The notes: a model not told the origin generated them from the sequence alone. DNA of 64,000 bases from Litoribacter ruber (GCF_018500185.1 NZ_JAHBGI010000003.1:407803-471802), one strand, 5' to 3'; shown: positions 21,406 through 30,613, counted from the first letter of the stretch. Made by a program: numbers and translations.

Positions 21406-22676
21406 TGACATTAGACCGGAGCAAAGCACCCGAATTTAAGATACCCCAAAACATCACCCTTACCCACCCAAACAAGCTTACTTTAAAAAACGGCATCAAC
21501 CTTTACTTCATCCACACCCCGCACATCGACGCGGTCAAGCTGGAAGTAATCACCGAGGCCAACAAGCACCTTTTGCCCTCAGGAAAGGCCTTGGTTCCAT
21601 TTTTCACCCTGCATATGTTGCTGGAAGGAACCAAAACCATGGGTTCGGCCGAAATCGACTCCTTTTTTGACCATTATGCCTCAGAGGTAAATGTTATCAG
21701 CGGCTTTGAGCAAAGCGGGATGTCGTTATTGACTACCAAAAAACATTTCATGGAAGTATTGCCGGTTTTCAGGTCTCTGTTTACCGAAGCCGTATTTCCT
21801 GAAAAAGAACTGGCCAAGCGGAAATCCCAAAAGGAGCTGACCATTTCTATCCAAAGAGAAGAAACTGGCGCCAGGGCCAACCAGCTTTATAGAAAGGCTT
21901 TATTCGGAAAAGAGCACCCCTACGGCTTTGTAGGGGAGGAAGTGGATGTCCAAAATGTATTCAGACAGGATTTGGTGGACTTTTATCAAACTTCCCTCAT
22001 GGTCAATCCGGAAATCTATATCACCGGAAATCTTTCCGATGCCCAGGTTGAAGCGATAGCCAAAAACTTTGAGGACCTGACCGTGCTAGACATGGAAGGC
22101 ACCCTCCCTGACTATGACATTTATCCCGAGCGCCGAATTGCGGAAAATCGTGACAAGGCAGTGCAGAGCAGCCTACGCCTAGGACAGCACCTCATTTCTA
22201 AAACCCACCCCGACTACCATGCACTGACGGTGTTCAACACCATATTGGGGGGATATTTTGGCAGCAGGCTGATCAAAAACATCCGAGAAGACAAGGGTCA
22301 TACCTATGGCATATACAGCTCAATAGGCAGCTTAAGGCTTTCCGATTACTGGATAGTGATGGCTGACGTGCAGAAAGGCAACGCCGACTTGGTGATTGAT
22401 GAGGTGTACACTGAAATTGACAAGCTGCAACAGCACCATGTAGGCACCGATGAACTGGAAACGGTGAGAAACTACATGATCGGCCACTTCCTGTCCAGTT
22501 TCAGCTCAGCCTTCGACCTGATCAGCCGTTTCAAAAACGTCAACCAGGCCGGCCTGTCCTTCGACTTCTACGATGAGCAACTCGCCTTCATCCGCCAATT
22601 CACGGCAGATGATGTGCAGAAGGTTGCACAGCGGTATTTCAACAAAAATGGAATTTTAGAAGTGGTGGTGGGGTAA
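21405..22676 (+). CDS. M16-family peptidase-like protein, probably inactive
   Basis: A 423-residue protein with the fold of insulinase-type (M16) subunits: an N-terminal LTLKNGINLYFIHTP, the RREETGARANQLY-like region around residue 145, and a C-terminal domain with GGYFGSRLIKNIREDKGHTYGIYS. Active M16 subunits carry an HxxEH zinc motif; the equivalent stretch here reads FFTLHMLLEGT, with the first His and the Glu replaced. It therefore looks like the non-catalytic partner type. It is coupled to porV and ends the operon; no catalytic M16 partner gene is next to it. Confidence 0.82.
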   Translation: MTLDRSKAPEFKIPQNITLTHPNKLTLKNGINLYFIHTPHIDAVKLEVITEANKHLLPSGKALVPFFTLHMLLEGTKTMGSAEIDSFFDHYASEVNVISGFEQSGMSLLTTKKHFMEVLPVFRSLFTEAVFPEKELAKRKSQKELTISIQREETGARANQLYRKALFGKEHPYGFVGEEVDVQNVFRQDLVDFYQTSLMVNPEIYITGNLSDAQVEAIAKNFEDLTVLDMEGTLPDYDIYPERRIAENRDKAVQSSLRLGQHLISKTHPDYHALTVFNTILGGYFGSRLIKNIREDKGHTYGIYSSIGSLRLSDYWIVMADVQKGNADLVIDEVYTEIDKLQQHHVGTDELETVRNYMIGHFLSSFSSAFDLISRFKNVNQAGLSFDFYDEQLAFIRQFTADDVQKVAQRYFNKNGILEVVVG

Positions 22677-22862
22677 TAAGGGCACAAAGGGTCACCAAGT
22701 TTTAAAGAAGTTTCACAAGGGAAATGTAAACTTAAGGCTAAAAATACACGGATGGAAGCAAGCTTACAAAGTAGGATCAACCTACCTGGAATTAGTCTGA
22801 TTTTTACGAAGATAATTAGTCCCAAACCCTAGTTCGGTTGGAAATCTGAGTATTCTTAAAAT
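22677..22862. repeat. Gap with CACAAAGGGTCACCAAG-type repeat remnant
   Basis: The gap between the convergent M16-like and hepT genes starts with GGGCACAAAGGGTCACC and later AGTTTCACAAGG, the reverse-complement style of the dispersed CTTTGTG family. The remainder is AT-rich with no convincing gene. Confidence 0.5.
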
Positions 22863-23210
22863 TCAAAATTCACTTTCTAAAATTAATTTGACCATTTCTT
22901 TTAATGTCGGTAAATCTTTCTTTATGGTTTCCCACACGGCAATCATCTTAATATTAAAATATTCATGGGCAATCATATTTCTGAATGAACTCACTTTATA
23001 CCACGGATAATCGTATTTATCCAGCTTTTCACATTCCACATAATTGATAGACTCTCCAATAATGATAAACTGCATCAAAACAGCGTCTTGAACAAGATTA
23101 TTTTCGCAAAAAGTGAATTCATCTAATCCCTCTACGTATTTTTCAATGGAATAAATAGCATTTAGAATATGTACTAGTCTGGTTTGACTATCTTGGTGCC
23201 TATCTTTCAT
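22863..23210 (-). CDS. hepT: HepT-like HEPN ribonuclease toxin (DUF86)
   Basis: A 115-residue all-alpha HEPN protein. The catalytic motif RX4HXY is present as RNMIAHEY near residue 79, and the LVQDAVLMQFIIIGESI helix is typical of DUF86. In characterised HepT-MntA pairs the HEPN protein is an RNase toxin that is neutralised when MntA adds AMP to the Tyr of this motif (established knowledge). It overlaps the upstream antitoxin gene by 11 bases, as expected for a toxin-antitoxin operon. Confidence 0.85.
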   Translation of the reverse strand: MKDRHQDSQTRLVHILNAIYSIEKYVEGLDEFTFCENNLVQDAVLMQFIIIGESINYVECEKLDKYDYPWYKVSSFRNMIAHEYFNIKMIAVWETIKKDLPTLKEMVKLILESEF

Positions 23211-23787
23211 AAATCAGTTCAAGATCTGATTTAACATTTTCAAAAATACAGGGCTTGAAGGAATCGATAAAACCAACGTCCACTTTACGTTTGATGCACT
23301 CCTCCAGCTGATGCTGCACCTCCATCAAATCAAAGTATGAGAAAGTAGAATCCGCTTGAAGCGCAATGTCAACGTCGCTATTTGGTCCATCATCTTTCCG
23401 TGCAAAAGATCCATATATCCATGCCTTTTCAATTTGCTTAAAGTTACTAATGGATTCTTTGATTTTATTCAAAATTTCATTTCGGTCAATCTTCTCAAAG
23501 GCCATATACGCCACCCTTTCTTCAGCTGCCTGCAACACTTTCAAGGCTTGATCTTCATTTCCTAGTTCATAAACCACCTTATCAGCCATCCAGGTCAATA
23601 GTAAATCTTCTTTAGGAACTTGATAACATGCAGCAACCTTCAATACAAAGTCCCGAGTTGCCTTCCGTACCCCACGTTCCACCTTGCTCAAAATTGCCTG
23701 ATCAATTCCCAAAGTTGTAGCAACTGTCCTCAATGACAAATTCCTTTCTTGCCTTAGTTTTCTGATAGTTTCTCCAAAGCTGAGCAT
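23200..23787 (-). CDS. XRE-type HTH fused to MNT nucleotidyltransferase (antitoxin)
   Basis: A 195-residue two-domain protein. Residues 5-60 form an XRE/Cro helix-turn-helix (TIRKLRQERNLSLRTVATTL and ILSKVERGVRKATRD). Residues 105-195 are a minimal nucleotidyltransferase with the GSFARKDDGPNSDVDIAL catalytic motif (GS-x10-DxD). MntA-type proteins adenylylate HepT; the fused HTH suggests that this antitoxin also represses its own promoter. It precedes and overlaps hepT. The upstream region has repeated TTTTGAC-type boxes. Confidence 0.85.
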   Translation of the reverse strand: MLSFGETIRKLRQERNLSLRTVATTLGIDQAILSKVERGVRKATRDFVLKVAACYQVPKEDLLLTWMADKVVYELGNEDQALKVLQAAEERVAYMAFEKIDRNEILNKIKESISNFKQIEKAWIYGSFARKDDGPNSDVDIALQADSTFSYFDLMEVQHQLEECIKRKVDVGFIDSFKPCIFENVKSDLELIYER

Positions 23788-23834
23788 GACAAAATAGTTA
23801 TTTCTTTGACAACATTATTTTGACTTGTTTTGTC
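23788..23834 (-). promoter_or_regulatory. Candidate operator for the HTH-MNT/HepT operon
   Basis: Directly upstream of the antitoxin start are related boxes on both strands: GACAAAA at 23788, TTTGAC at 23804, TTTTGAC at 23818 and TTTTGTC at 23828. The outer pair is an inverted repeat. This suits autoregulation by the fused XRE domain, but it is an inference from position and symmetry only. Confidence 0.4.
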
Positions 23835-23865
23835 TAAAATAAGGAATACATTTCAAAACCCGCCC

Positions 23866-24786
23866 TCATCTTATATGGGATTTTTTAATCTGTGCGAACC
23901 TTCCACTTTTCAATGCGCCTTGACGCTTTTGGGGGAATCTCTTTTTAAAAGCCATCTTTAAAAACTTCCACCCCACCTTAAAATTAGCCGACAGCAGCGC
24001 GTGCTTGGCTTCATGCAGGGCTCGACGTTTCAGGTTCCGGTTCTCAAGATCATTTTGGTTCATTTTATGGATCTTATGGCAGACCTTAAGGGTACTCCAG
24101 AGCATTTCAGAGTTTCGGAAGCGGTATTGCTGCTGGGAATAGGCATTGGCATGGAGGGTTTTCTCAACGCCCACATAATCACTGAATACAAACGGATGCA
24201 GCCTCGCCAGTCTGCAAAGCACATCAAAATCCTCATACACCAACTCCTCATCGTATCCGCCGATATTCTTTAGCATTTCCGTTCGAAATACCATAGTTAC
24301 AGTCGATATGCAGTACTGATGGATCACATGGAGGTACACGTCGCCAAACTCTTTTATGGGCGGGCCAAACCGGTTTATCTCATAAAATTTATTGCGCGTA
24401 TCCCCCTTCACCAGTAAGGCGTCCGAAAAGCTTACCGCAGCCGTAGGATGCAATTCAAGCTTTTGGATGGACTTGGACAGATGTCCGTCAAGCAACCTGT
24501 CATCTCCCGAAAGGTCCACCAGATAATCACCTTGACATTCCCGAAGGGCTTCATTGAAGGATTTGCAGTAATTGATAGACTCCTTGCGGAAAATCAGTTT
24601 GGGATGGAAAGAGAGATGTTTGGCCAGCCATTTTTCAATTTCTGCCTTGCTGCCATCCCTGCTCCCATTATCAATGATAAAAAGTTCTACGTCCACCCCT
24701 TTTTGGGCAAGTACGCTGTCCAAGGCGGACTGGATATAGGTTTCCTGGTTGTAGCAGGTACAGATAACAGTAACTAATGGCACCAT
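23866..24786 (-). CDS. Glycosyltransferase family 2
   Basis: A 306-residue GT-A fold glycosyltransferase. The N-terminus VTVICTCYNQETYIQSALDS and the IIDNGSRDGS segment are the GT2 nucleotide-sugar site, and LSGDDRLL supplies the Asp-rich metal-binding motif near residue 95. The end of the protein is basic (KRFPQKRQG). The sugar donor and acceptor cannot be predicted. It is a single gene, divergent from the transporter at 24839 and not in a polysaccharide cluster. Confidence 0.86.
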   Translation of the reverse strand: MVPLVTVICTCYNQETYIQSALDSVLAQKGVDVELFIIDNGSRDGSKAEIEKWLAKHLSFHPKLIFRKESINYCKSFNEALRECQGDYLVDLSGDDRLLDGHLSKSIQKLELHPTAAVSFSDALLVKGDTRNKFYEINRFGPPIKEFGDVYLHVIHQYCISTVTMVFRTEMLKNIGGYDEELVYEDFDVLCRLARLHPFVFSDYVGVEKTLHANAYSQQQYRFRNSEMLWSTLKVCHKIHKMNQNDLENRNLKRRALHEAKHALLSANFKVGWKFLKMAFKKRFPQKRQGALKSGRFAQIKKSHIR

Positions 24787-24838
24787 AGAGACGAATATAG
24801 CTTTTTTATTTGCCTATTTCTTCCAAAATTTACCGCCC

Positions 24839-25717
24839 ATGATTTATTTATTACTCTGTATCCTGGCCAACTTGCTCATCTTTGTGGTTTTCCGCCTTTA
24901 TCCCAGGCTGGGCATCCCGACTTTTCCGGCCATCACCATGAATTATTTCTTCTGTGTCCTCACCGGCTTTCTATTCGACTTTGGGGACCTGAAAACCTAT
25001 TTCAGTAACATAAATGCTTTTCCCGCATGGGGTTATCTGGCAATGTTTCTGAGCTTTGCCTTCATTCTCACTTTTACCCTAATGGCCAGAGTGACCCAGC
25101 TTTTCGGAGTCACCGTAGGGGCGATAGCGTCCAAATTATCCCTAGTCATCCCAGTATCCTTTAGCCTCTTGATTTTCTCCAAAGGCCAGGCGGCTTTCAC
25201 AGCACTTAACTATCTGGGTATAGCTTTGGCATTGGTAGCCATTGTGCTGGCATCCATCAAAAAGGAAAAAAGGGACATCAACCTTCCAGGAGGAGCGACT
25301 TTGCTGCTCCCCATTTCCATCTTCCTCTTGGGCGGCATGCTGGACACGCTCATCAACTTGGCCAACATCCGCTATCTGAGCCCCGCCGAAGATGCGGTAT
25401 TCGTAACTTCTATCTTTGTACTTACCTTTTGCTGGGGAATGGGAAGGCTCTTATATTTAAAACTTAAAATCACCCGAAAAGCCATTTTGGGAGGGCTGAT
25501 GTTGGGCTTGCCCAATTACTTCTCGATGATCTTCCTGCTCAAAAGCCTGGAAGCCTATGGCGGAAACGGGGCCCTGATTTATCCCTTGGTCAATATTGGC
25601 ATAATCGTAAGCGGCACCTTGGTTTCCGTTACACTGTTCAAAGATAGGCTCATGCCCATTAACCTGCTTGGCGTGGCCATGTCATTAATTGCTTTGGTCC
25701 TGATCAGCTGGAAATAA
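24839..25717 (+). CDS. EamA/DMT-superfamily transporter
   Basis: A 292-residue membrane protein with about ten hydrophobic helices arranged as two five-helix repeats, as in the drug/metabolite transporter superfamily. Examples are LLLCILANLLIFVVFRL at the start and the second-half IYPLVNIGIIVSGTLVSVTLF followed by LGVAMSLIALVLISW. The substrate is unknown. It lies between a divergent glycosyltransferase and the yigZ gene 38 bases downstream. Confidence 0.78.
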   Translation: MIYLLLCILANLLIFVVFRLYPRLGIPTFPAITMNYFFCVLTGFLFDFGDLKTYFSNINAFPAWGYLAMFLSFAFILTFTLMARVTQLFGVTVGAIASKLSLVIPVSFSLLIFSKGQAAFTALNYLGIALALVAIVLASIKKEKRDINLPGGATLLLPISIFLLGGMLDTLINLANIRYLSPAEDAVFVTSIFVLTFCWGMGRLLYLKLKITRKAILGGLMLGLPNYFSMIFLLKSLEAYGGNGALIYPLVNIGIIVSGTLVSVTLFKDRLMPINLLGVAMSLIALVLISWK

Positions 25718-25755
25718 TTGATTCCTGTAAAGCTATCTAGTAACTTGCACTTTCT

Positions 25756-26349
25756 ATGGACGACACCTACTTAACCCTTGCCGGAGAATCAGAAAGCCTT
25801 TATAAAGAAAAGGGCAGCAAATTTTTAGCTTTTGCCTATCCAGTGAGTGATGAGGATGAAATCAAGGAAAGGTTGGAGGCGCTTCGCAAAAAATACTACG
25901 ATGCCCGGCACCACTGCTATGCCTACATGTTGGGAAAGGATCAGGATCAATACCGGGCCAATGATGACGGGGAGCCCAACCATTCGGCTGGAGACCCCAT
26001 ACTTGGACAGATCCGCTCGCACAACCTCACTAATGTACTAATTGTGGTGGTACGTTATTTTGGAGGCACAAAACTGGGAGTGGGTGGCCTGATCACGGCC
26101 TACAAATCTGCAGCGGCGGAAGCCATTGAAAGCAATCAGATCATCACAGAGATTGTCACTCTCCCCATCAAATTCACTTTTGACTACTTGGACATGAACG
26201 ATGTCATGCGCCTGATCAAAGATTACGACCTCACCATCAAATCCCAAGACTTCGACAACACCTGCAAAATGGCCATCAGAGTAAGAGAAGCCAATTACGA
26301 GATAGTCAAGGAGAAATTAGGGGATATCGGGTCGGTTAAGATTTTGTAA
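25756..26349 (+). CDS. yigZ: YigZ/IMPACT family protein
   Basis: A 197-residue protein with both parts of the UPF0029/IMPACT signature: DDGEPNHSAGDPILGQI near residue 73 and VVVRYFGGTKLGVGGLITAY near residue 95. The C-terminal half is the DUF1949-type ferredoxin-like domain. The eukaryotic relative IMPACT regulates Gcn2; the bacterial role is unclear. Its length and motifs are normal for the family. Confidence 0.92.
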   Translation: MDDTYLTLAGESESLYKEKGSKFLAFAYPVSDEDEIKERLEALRKKYYDARHHCYAYMLGKDQDQYRANDDGEPNHSAGDPILGQIRSHNLTNVLIVVVRYFGGTKLGVGGLITAYKSAAAEAIESNQIITEIVTLPIKFTFDYLDMNDVMRLIKDYDLTIKSQDFDNTCKMAIRVREANYEIVKEKLGDIGSVKIL

Positions 26350-26685
26350 GTACGAAGGAAGAAGGGGCAAAATAACCACAGAGGAGCCTCAGAGAACCCA
26401 GAGAAAAAGTGTCAAGTAAATTTAGGATCTAACAGGACCGTAAACCTCTTCGCGGTAAGAAATGGGTCACGGAGTTTCTCAGGGTTTAAAATGGAGTTTC
26501 ACAGAGCTTCTACGTGGAAAAAGTGAATAAAACATCAAGGCAAGAAATGACACCAAACCATTGGCGCAGCCAATGCCCCCGCCGCGAATACGTGGTACCT
26601 GGTACCTGGTACTTGGTACCCCCACGTGCCCTAACTTAGTACTTAGTACATAATACTTAGTACATAATACTTAGTACATAGTCCA
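26350..26685. repeat. Repeat-filled gap: CAGAGG-type tract and GTAC tandem repeats
   Basis: This gap has no credible gene. Bases 26376-26520 hold phrases like CACAGAGGAGCCTCAGAG and GTCACGGAGTTTCTCAGGG, a variant of the dispersed intergenic repeat family. Bases 26591-26625 have four TGGTACC-like units inside CGTGG/CCACG arms. Bases 26636-26682 have about three copies of a 14-base unit close to ACTTAGTACATAAT. A related GTAC-rich piece occurs at 30617-30650. Confidence 0.7.
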
Positions 26686-27294
26686 TCAAAACCCCCTCTT
26701 AAACAACTCCTCCAAATACCCCTTCCTCTCCAGTTCATGGAAAATTTCCAGGCAGGCCCAGGCATCGGTAGCGGCGTAGCGTTTTTGCTTTTCGGTGAGA
26801 AGGTCGGCTTCCCAATTGGATACCTGCTCGGATTTGGAAATACGGATATTGAGAACCATGGCACTGAGGTTTCGCACACCCACATTGTGAAACCCTATTT
26901 TCTTGAGCTCTTCGTTGAGGTCGAAAAAGGATTCTGGCTGGAAGGATTTGTTGAGCTTTTTGAGGGCTTTGAGATCATCTCTCACTGCGGCTCCTATTTT
27001 CACAATGGAAGGCTCCTCCAGAAGTTCTTTCAATGGATCGGAAAATCCAACCTGGTTTAAGCGGACCAAATAAGCCTTGTCTGGGGTGGAAAGCTGCAGC
27101 AAGGCCACATCGTACATCACCCCTTTTCGAAAGGCAGGCCTGGTCTCCGTATCAAAACCCAACCTGTTCTCTTGGCCCAGCTCTCTTATCAATTCGGGTA
27201 AGCCCTTGGGTTCGTCTACTAGGACAATATCGCCCTCAAACTGACCCAACGGTAATTCATTTACTTCTGTTTTGGATATTCTTAATGGGATCAT
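26686..27294 (-). CDS. 3'-5' exonuclease, DEDDy (RNase D-like) family
   Basis: A 202-residue exonuclease domain protein. The DEDD motifs are visible: LGFDTETRP (Exo I, near residue 47), the middle Asp in VRDDLKALKKL (Exo II) and KRYAATDAWACLEIFHEL (Exo III, Tyr form). This is the RNase D/WRN-like fold acting on RNA or DNA 3' ends; there is no HRDC domain, so it is a single-domain member. The ATG at 27294 overlaps the stop of the upstream nhaC gene, and the 40 residues that could precede it belong to the other frame of nhaC. Confidence 0.87.
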   Translation of the reverse strand: MIPLRISKTEVNELPLGQFEGDIVLVDEPKGLPELIRELGQENRLGFDTETRPAFRKGVMYDVALLQLSTPDKAYLVRLNQVGFSDPLKELLEEPSIVKIGAAVRDDLKALKKLNKSFQPESFFDLNEELKKIGFHNVGVRNLSAMVLNIRISKSEQVSNWEADLLTEKQKRYAATDAWACLEIFHELERKGYLEELFKRGF

Positions 27295-28778
27295 ACAGCC
27301 ACTTCTTCTTTTTCTTTGATTTCCTCCATCTCCTCTTTCGAGTAATAGTTGATGCCGATGTTCAGGTAACCGAACAGGATGGTCATGAACGGACTGATTA
27401 TGTTGAAAAAACAATACGGCAGGTAGGTTAAGGTAGCCACGCCTAAAACGGACGCCTGAGTCGCCCCGCAGGTGTTCCAGGGCACCAGCACAGAGGTAAC
27501 AGTAGCACTGTCCTCTAAAGTTCTACTGAGGTTCTCTCCTTTCAGACCTCTTTTCTTATAAATATCGGCATACATCCTTCCCGGCACCAAAATGGCCAGA
27601 TACTGATCGGAAGTAGTGATGTTGAAAAACATACAGGTACCGGCTGTGGAAGCTATAAGGGAGCCCAAGGAATGTACTTTTCTGATCACTGCCTCGGCAA
27701 TAACCTTTAGCATGCCGCTCTCCTCCATAATTCCCCCAAAAATCATCGCACAGATAATTAGCCAAATGGTATTGAGCATACCGGCCATTCCTCCTGTGAT
27801 CAGCAGTTCATTTACCACTTCGTTGGAGGTGACCACGCTGATTTCTCCATACAGGGCCATCATCACCGACTTGAAGGCCTGGTAGGCAAAGCCTTTATCA
27901 GGCTCCTCGGCAAGCGCCACAATGATATCGGGTTGGAAAATTATGGCAAACACCCCGCCAAGCAAAGCTCCTGTCAACAGAGCTGGCACAGCGGGCACTT
28001 TTTTCAATATCATCAACAGTACCACCCCAGGTACAATAAATAGCCAGCCAGAGATTTGAAACCTTTCCAAGATCACCTCAGAAATCTGTTTCACCTGTCT
28101 TACGGACCCCTCCGCACTGCTCATCCAGCCTATCACTCCAAATATGATCAGGGCAATAATGATGGAAGGCACGGTGGTTTTGGCCATGTGTCTGATGTGG
28201 GTGAAAAGATCCGTACCCGCCATGGCCGGGGCCAAATTGGTGGTATCTGAAAGGGGAGACATCTTATCCCCAAAATAAGCGCCAGAGATAATAGCACCCG
28301 CGATCAAGCCCTCCTCAAAACCCAGCGCCCTTCCAATACCGAGCAGGGCAACCCCTACCGTGGCCACGGTCGTCCAGCTACTTCCCGTAGCGATGGATAC
28401 TATGGCGCTGACAATACAGGCGGCAATTAGGAATATGGTGGGGTTTAGAATCTGAAGGCCGTAATAGATCATGGCCGGCACGATCCCACTGAGCATCCAA
28501 GTTCCTGCCAGGGAACCTATGAGCAGCAAAATCAAGATGGACGACATGGCCGCACTGATGCTTTTGACGATCCCGTCCTGCAGGGTTTCCCATTGTATTT
28601 TTAGTCTGAAAACCGCAACCAGTGCCGCGACAGCAGAGGAAATCACCAAGACCATCTGGTTGGAGCCGGAAAGCCCGTCGGTACCAAAAATGCCAATATT
28701 GATGACCAATAAAACTATAAGAAATGCTATCGGGAATAATGCTTCTAATAAGCTTGGCTGCTTCTGTTTTGTCAACAT
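27291..28778 (-). CDS. nhaC: NhaC-family Na+/H+ antiporter
   Basis: A 495-residue inner-membrane transporter with about 12 helices. It resembles the NhaC family: YFGDKMSPLSDTTNLAPAMAGTDL (around residue 160, given here in part as GDKMSPLSDTTNLAP) is the hallmark segment, and later NTCGATQASVLGVATL fits the second repeat. NhaC exchanges sodium for protons, which would suit a marine or saline habitat. The downstream exonuclease overlaps its stop codon. Confidence 0.88.
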   Translation of the reverse strand: MLTKQKQPSLLEALFPIAFLIVLLVINIGIFGTDGLSGSNQMVLVISSAVAALVAVFRLKIQWETLQDGIVKSISAAMSSILILLLIGSLAGTWMLSGIVPAMIYYGLQILNPTIFLIAACIVSAIVSIATGSSWTTVATVGVALLGIGRALGFEEGLIAGAIISGAYFGDKMSPLSDTTNLAPAMAGTDLFTHIRHMAKTTVPSIIIALIIFGVIGWMSSAEGSVRQVKQISEVILERFQISGWLFIVPGVVLLMILKKVPAVPALLTGALLGGVFAIIFQPDIIVALAEEPDKGFAYQAFKSVMMALYGEISVVTSNEVVNELLITGGMAGMLNTIWLIICAMIFGGIMEESGMLKVIAEAVIRKVHSLGSLIASTAGTCMFFNITTSDQYLAILVPGRMYADIYKKRGLKGENLSRTLEDSATVTSVLVPWNTCGATQASVLGVATLTYLPYCFFNIISPFMTILFGYLNIGINYYSKEEMEEIKEKEEVAV

Positions 28779-28831
28779 CAAGTGTACTTCAGTATTTTAC
28801 AAACGTTGAAATTAATAAAAAATAATGGATT

Positions 28832-29956
28832 TTATGCCTTTTCAAACAGGTTTACCAACTCTTTGGCGGCTTGCCAACCTATTGCTACTCCCATTCCGCC
28901 CATTCGTATGGCAACCCCTGTACGTTCATCAAGTTTTTGCACTACGGGAGTTTTATTGCTGCCAAAGGCCATGATGCCTGACCACTCCATCTCGAATTTC
29001 ACTGACTGCCCCGGAAAAATCACCTCGTTGGTCAGCTTGACCAGATAGTCTTTGATCACCTGGTTTACACCAAAAATATCCGTCTCCTCATCTTCAAAGG
29101 CCATATTTCTCCCTCCACCTATCAAAAGTCTGTCCTCCACATTTCTGAAATAAGTATAACCCTTATCAAAGTGAAAAGCCCCCTTCCAGGCCAGCCCGGG
29201 TATAGGTTCCGACACCAGCACAGTACCCCTGCCGGGCTTCATGTCGATTTCAGGCAAAAGCTGTTTGGTGAATGCATTTGTGCAAATGGCAATTTTTTGG
29301 CCAAAAAACTCAATTTGGGAACTATAAACTGGGTTATCCACTTTTACAATCCCATTTTCCCGATCGATACCTGTCACCTCGGCCCCTGTAAGTAATTGCA
29401 CATCCAAGGAATGGCATTTCCGCCAAAGGGCTTTAAGAAACTTACCTGAATCCAGTTGCCCTTCCAGGTCATTCCTCACAACAGCTTTCACGGCGGGGGA
29501 AAAACCGAATTTCTTTACGTTCTTCTCCATATGAAAAACATCCTCCCCAAATAGATCCTTCAGCAGGGAGTTGACCAGATAAATTTTTTCCAGGCTGCGA
29601 TGGTCTTCTTCTCTGAACATCTCATAACCGCCCAAGGACTCATAGCCCAACTCATGGTCTCCGAAAACCTCCCTGATTTCCGACAGGCCGCTAAACCTTC
29701 TGGCTACCAGTTCCAGTACCTCGTCCTCATCCATGTGGTAGAGGTCGTCCAAGATTTCGGTAAGACTTCCAAAGCAAGCAAAACCTGCATTTCTGGAACT
29801 TGCCCCACTCGGAAAAATCCCCCTTTCCAACACCAGAACCGATTTTTTGGGGAACTTGACCTTGAGGTGAATGGCCGTGGAGAGCCCCACAATCCCGGCT
29901 CCTACCACAATGAAATCGTAATTGATAAAGTTTTTCTTTTCCCAGTAGCTTAGCAT
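28832..29956 (-). CDS. FAD-dependent oxidoreductase (DAO family, second copy)
   Basis: A 374-residue flavoprotein with the Rossmann motif FIVVGAGIVGLSTAIHL near residue 15, the DAO-type RGIFPSGASSRNAGFACFG segment and the C-terminal GGMGVAIGWQAAKELVNL. It differs from the family member at 14564-15616 in length and motifs and is not a recent duplicate. The substrate is probably an amine or amino acid, but this is family inference. It lies 54 bases after the start of nhaC on the same strand. Confidence 0.83.
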   Translation of the reverse strand: MLSYWEKKNFINYDFIVVGAGIVGLSTAIHLKVKFPKKSVLVLERGIFPSGASSRNAGFACFGSLTEILDDLYHMDEDEVLELVARRFSGLSEIREVFGDHELGYESLGGYEMFREEDHRSLEKIYLVNSLLKDLFGEDVFHMEKNVKKFGFSPAVKAVVRNDLEGQLDSGKFLKALWRKCHSLDVQLLTGAEVTGIDRENGIVKVDNPVYSSQIEFFGQKIAICTNAFTKQLLPEIDMKPGRGTVLVSEPIPGLAWKGAFHFDKGYTYFRNVEDRLLIGGGRNMAFEDEETDIFGVNQVIKDYLVKLTNEVIFPGQSVKFEMEWSGIMAFGSNKTPVVQKLDERTGVAIRMGGMGVAIGWQAAKELVNLFEKA

Positions 29957-29967
29957 ATGATGTTAAA

Positions 29968-30048
29968 TGTCAGATGACCGATGTCGGATGTTCGATGTGA
30001 GATGCAGGATGACCGAACCTGTGGTGCATCTGACATCCGACATCTATT
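29968..30048. repeat. GACATCCGACATC-type degenerate repeat
   Basis: A run of short related phrases (CAGATGACCGATGTCGGATG, TTCGATGTGAGATG, then GCATCTGACATCCGACATC) forms an imperfect inverted set in the gap before the DUF962 gene. Similar text occurs at 38792-38860. Confidence 0.65.
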
Positions 30049-30133
30049 CATAAAATTGTTTCTAAATATTCAGCCCAATTTAGTATATTAATGGATGGAT
30101 TAAAATACAAGCTACATTTATACCCATGGGAAT

Positions 30134-30613
30134 ATGAGAAAAATTGATGAATTACTGGCTGAATACGGGGTGACCCACCAGAACCCTACCAACAAAACTA
30201 TCCACTGGGTCTGTGTGCCGGCTATATTTTTCAGCATTGTCGGTCTGGTTTTCAGCATTCCCCAGGGTCCATTGGAAAATCTCCAGCCCCTGTTGGGCAA
30301 CTTCGCCAACTGGGCGACATTGGTGCTGGCCATTGTACTGATCTATTATGCGCTGCTTTCGCCTCCCCTGGCACTGGGCATGTTTTTATTTTCGGCCATC
30401 TGCCTGGCAGTAGCCAATCTGATATCCATCCTCTCACCGGTCCCATTGTGGGCAGTCAGTCTGATCATCTTCATCCTGGCTTGGATTTTCCAATTCTACG
30501 GCCACAAAATAGAGGGCAAAAAACCCTCCTTCATCAAAGACGTACAGTTCCTCCTGATCGGTCCAGCTTGGCTGATGCATTTTATTTATAAGCGGTTTGG
30601 GTTTGCGTATTGA
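30134..30613 (+). CDS. Mpo1-like / DUF962 membrane protein
   Basis: A 159-residue protein with the N-terminal family motif LLAEYGVTHQNPTNKTIHWVCVP (seen as YGVTHQNPTNKTIHW), four hydrophobic helices and the conserved ILAWIFQFYGHKIEGKKPS. Yeast Mpo1 is an iron-dependent dioxygenase that shortens 2-hydroxy fatty acids; the His residues in the helices would bind the metal. The bacterial substrate is unknown. It is preceded and followed by repeat-bearing gaps. Confidence 0.87.
   Translation: MRKIDELLAEYGVTHQNPTNKTIHWVCVPAIFFSIVGLVFSIPQGPLENLQPLLGNFANWATLVLAIVLIYYALLSPPLALGMFLFSAICLAVANLISILSPVPLWAVSLIIFILAWIFQFYGHKIEGKKPSFIKDVQFLLIGPAWLMHFIYKRFGFAY

Noticed and set aside
26593..26682. GTAC repeats as an origin or iteron region
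   Set aside because: They are short, lie in one ordinary intergenic gap after yigZ, and no replication gene is near.
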